From the NCBI RefSeq assembly GCF_902833085.1, contig NZ_CADFEB010000002.1, forward strand, positions 434,001 through 498,000: 64,000 bases of DNA, in the 5' to 3' direction. Of the stretch, positions 63,017 through 64,000 are shown in pieces; positions within the stretch are counted from its first letter, which is position 1; every line of letters begins with the position of its first letter. Source of the stretch: Burkholderia ubonensis (GTDB taxonomy: Bacteria; Pseudomonadota; Gammaproteobacteria; Burkholderiales; Burkholderiaceae). A program made the translations under genes and the position numbers. The notes beneath the pieces were generated by a model that worked only from the letters and a program-made list of their open reading frames with translations, made no database searches and was not told the origin of the DNA.

Positions 63017-63086
63017 TGGTCCGCGTCAGATGCGCGCGCTCGATTCGATGCGACAATCGCCGCGCCATCCAAGGAGACTCAACGAC

Positions 63087-64000
63087 ATGAACAAGAACAT
63101 CGGACGCATCGCCGTCGTCGGCGCCGGCGTGATCGGCGCGAGCTGGGCGGCTTTCTATCTGTCGAAGGGATTCGACGTCGTCGCGACCGATCCGGCGCCG
63201 GACGCCGACACGCGGCTGCGCGACGCGCTCGCCGCGTTTCTCGGCGACGAGGCCGCGGCGCTGACGCAGCGGCTCGTGTTCGACGCGGAGTTGTCGCGCG
63301 CGCTCGACGGCGTCGATTTCGTGCAGGAGAACGGCCCCGAGCGGCTCGACCTGAAGCGCGCGCTGTACCGGCAGATGGACGACGTGCTGCCGGCGCACGT
63401 GCTGATCGCATCGAGCTCGTCGGGCCTCAAGATGTCCGACATCCAGACCGCGTGCGAGAAGCATCCGGAGCGCTGCCTGATCGCGCATCCGTTCAACCCG
63501 CCGCACCTGATCCCGCTCGTCGAGCTGGTCGGCGGCGCGGCGACCGCCCCGGACGCGATCGCGCGCGCGAAGGCGTTCTACGACGCGCTCGGCAAGGAGA
63601 CCATCGTCCTCAACAAGGAGATGGCCGGCCACGTCGCGAACCGGCTTGCGGCCGCGCTGTTCCGCGAGGTGTACCACCTCGTCGGCGAGGGCGTCGTCAG
63701 CGTCGCCGACGCGGACAAGGCGGTCGCATGGGGCCCCGGGCTGCGCTGGGGACTGATGGGGCAGGCCCTGACCTATCACCTCGGCGGCGGCGCGGGCGGG
63801 ATCGCGCACTTCCTCGAGCATCTGTCCGGCCCGATGACGAGCTGGTGGGACGATCTCGGCACGCCGTCGTTCGATCCCGACGTCGACCGCAAGCTGATCG
63901 ACGAACTCCGCGCGATCCAGGGCGCGCGCTCGATGCAGGAACTCGCCGCCGAACGCGACCGGCTGCTCGTCGAGCTGATCGACGCGCGGCGGCGCAGCTT
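63087..64000 (+). CDS. 3-hydroxyacyl-CoA dehydrogenase family oxidoreductase (L-carnitine dehydrogenase-like), 3' end outside window
   Basis: 304 complete codons are in the window and the frame runs off the end. The N-terminal Rossmann motif is IGRIAVVGAGVIGASWAAFY with an Asp-containing second strand (VVATDPAPDA), followed by FVQENGPERLDLKRALYRQ, IASSSSGLKMSDIQ and the catalytic-region HPFNPPHLIPLVELVGG. The C-terminal helical domain begins GHVANRLAAALFREVYHLVG. AAGGAGACTC precedes the ATG. This pattern fits L-carnitine/3-hydroxyacyl-CoA dehydrogenases and lambda-crystallin relatives; which one cannot be told without the downstream genes. Confidence 0.88.
   Translation, partial: MNKNIGRIAVVGAGVIGASWAAFYLSKGFDVVATDPAPDADTRLRDALAAFLGDEAAALTQRLVFDAELSRALDGVDFVQENGPERLDLKRALYRQMDDVLPAHVLIASSSSGLKMSDIQTACEKHPERCLIAHPFNPPHLIPLVELVGGAATAPDAIARAKAFYDALGKETIVLNKEMAGHVANRLAAALFREVYHLVGEGVVSVADADKAVAWGPGLRWGLMGQALTYHLGGGAGGIAHFLEHLSGPMTSWWDDLGTPSFDPDVDRKLIDELRAIQGARSMQELAAERDRLLVELIDARRRS

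Overview
The window is high-GC DNA with the gene content and protein sequences expected of a Burkholderia, most likely the Burkholderia cepacia complex. This rests on recognised families (ProY-like permease, recBCD, riboswitch-linked thiC, katB-ankB, MXKDX-repeat protein, many LysR regulators), not on a database search. Most of it reads as ordinary chromosomal backbone with dense, mostly short operons.

Bases 1-15000 hold a truncated ferric-iron binding protein gene, a ProY/HutT-like amino acid permease behind a GntR/HutC-type operator, a FUSC membrane protein, and a recC-recB-recD-arfB operon whose genes overlap by ATGA junctions. Bases 15000-24700 hold an EAL phosphodiesterase with a tiny coupled upstream ORF, a DMT exporter, two small lipoproteins, thiC with its TPP riboswitch, an operon of MXKDX protein, cytochrome b and molybdopterin oxidoreductase, and a chemoreceptor. 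Bases 24800-27200 carry a lipoprotein metalloprotease between two diverged copies of one intergenic repeat. Bases 27200-35740 carry two transporters and a LacI-regulated ABC importer with a GpdQ-like phosphodiesterase, which together look like an uptake and hydrolysis unit for a phosphodiester or phosphonate.

The most unusual segment is 35925-38100. A tRNA-Leu(UAA) gene is split in its anticodon loop by a 250-nt group I intron, with the guide pairing, core sequences and terminal G all visible. The tRNA 3' end is also the target of a decayed mini-island: an integrase fragment, a transposase remnant, a frameshifted small lipoprotein and an intact M48 peptidase, closed by a degenerate copy of the tRNA 3' end and its terminator. 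A lower-GC accessory stretch continues to about 39650 with a GIY-YIG-like protein and several orphan small genes.

Bases 39600-49400 hold an orphan betaine-binding domain protein, a yellow/MRJP-like protein with a LysR regulator, an S1/P1 nuclease, the katB-ankB catalase operon and a second chemoreceptor. Bases 48400-54200 look like a guanidino or nitrogen compound catabolic region (LysR, ureohydrolase, NCS1 permease behind a second GntR-type operator, porin), with a SRAP repair protein inside it. Bases 54200-64000 hold an MFS exporter, a 900-bp intergenic region with a candidate sRNA, a serine/threonine dehydratase with divergent LysR, a DUF2242 lipoprotein, NhaR/TerC, a zinc-ribbon protein, two small heat-shock proteins with a sigma-32-like promoter, and a truncated 3-hydroxyacyl-CoA dehydrogenase family gene.
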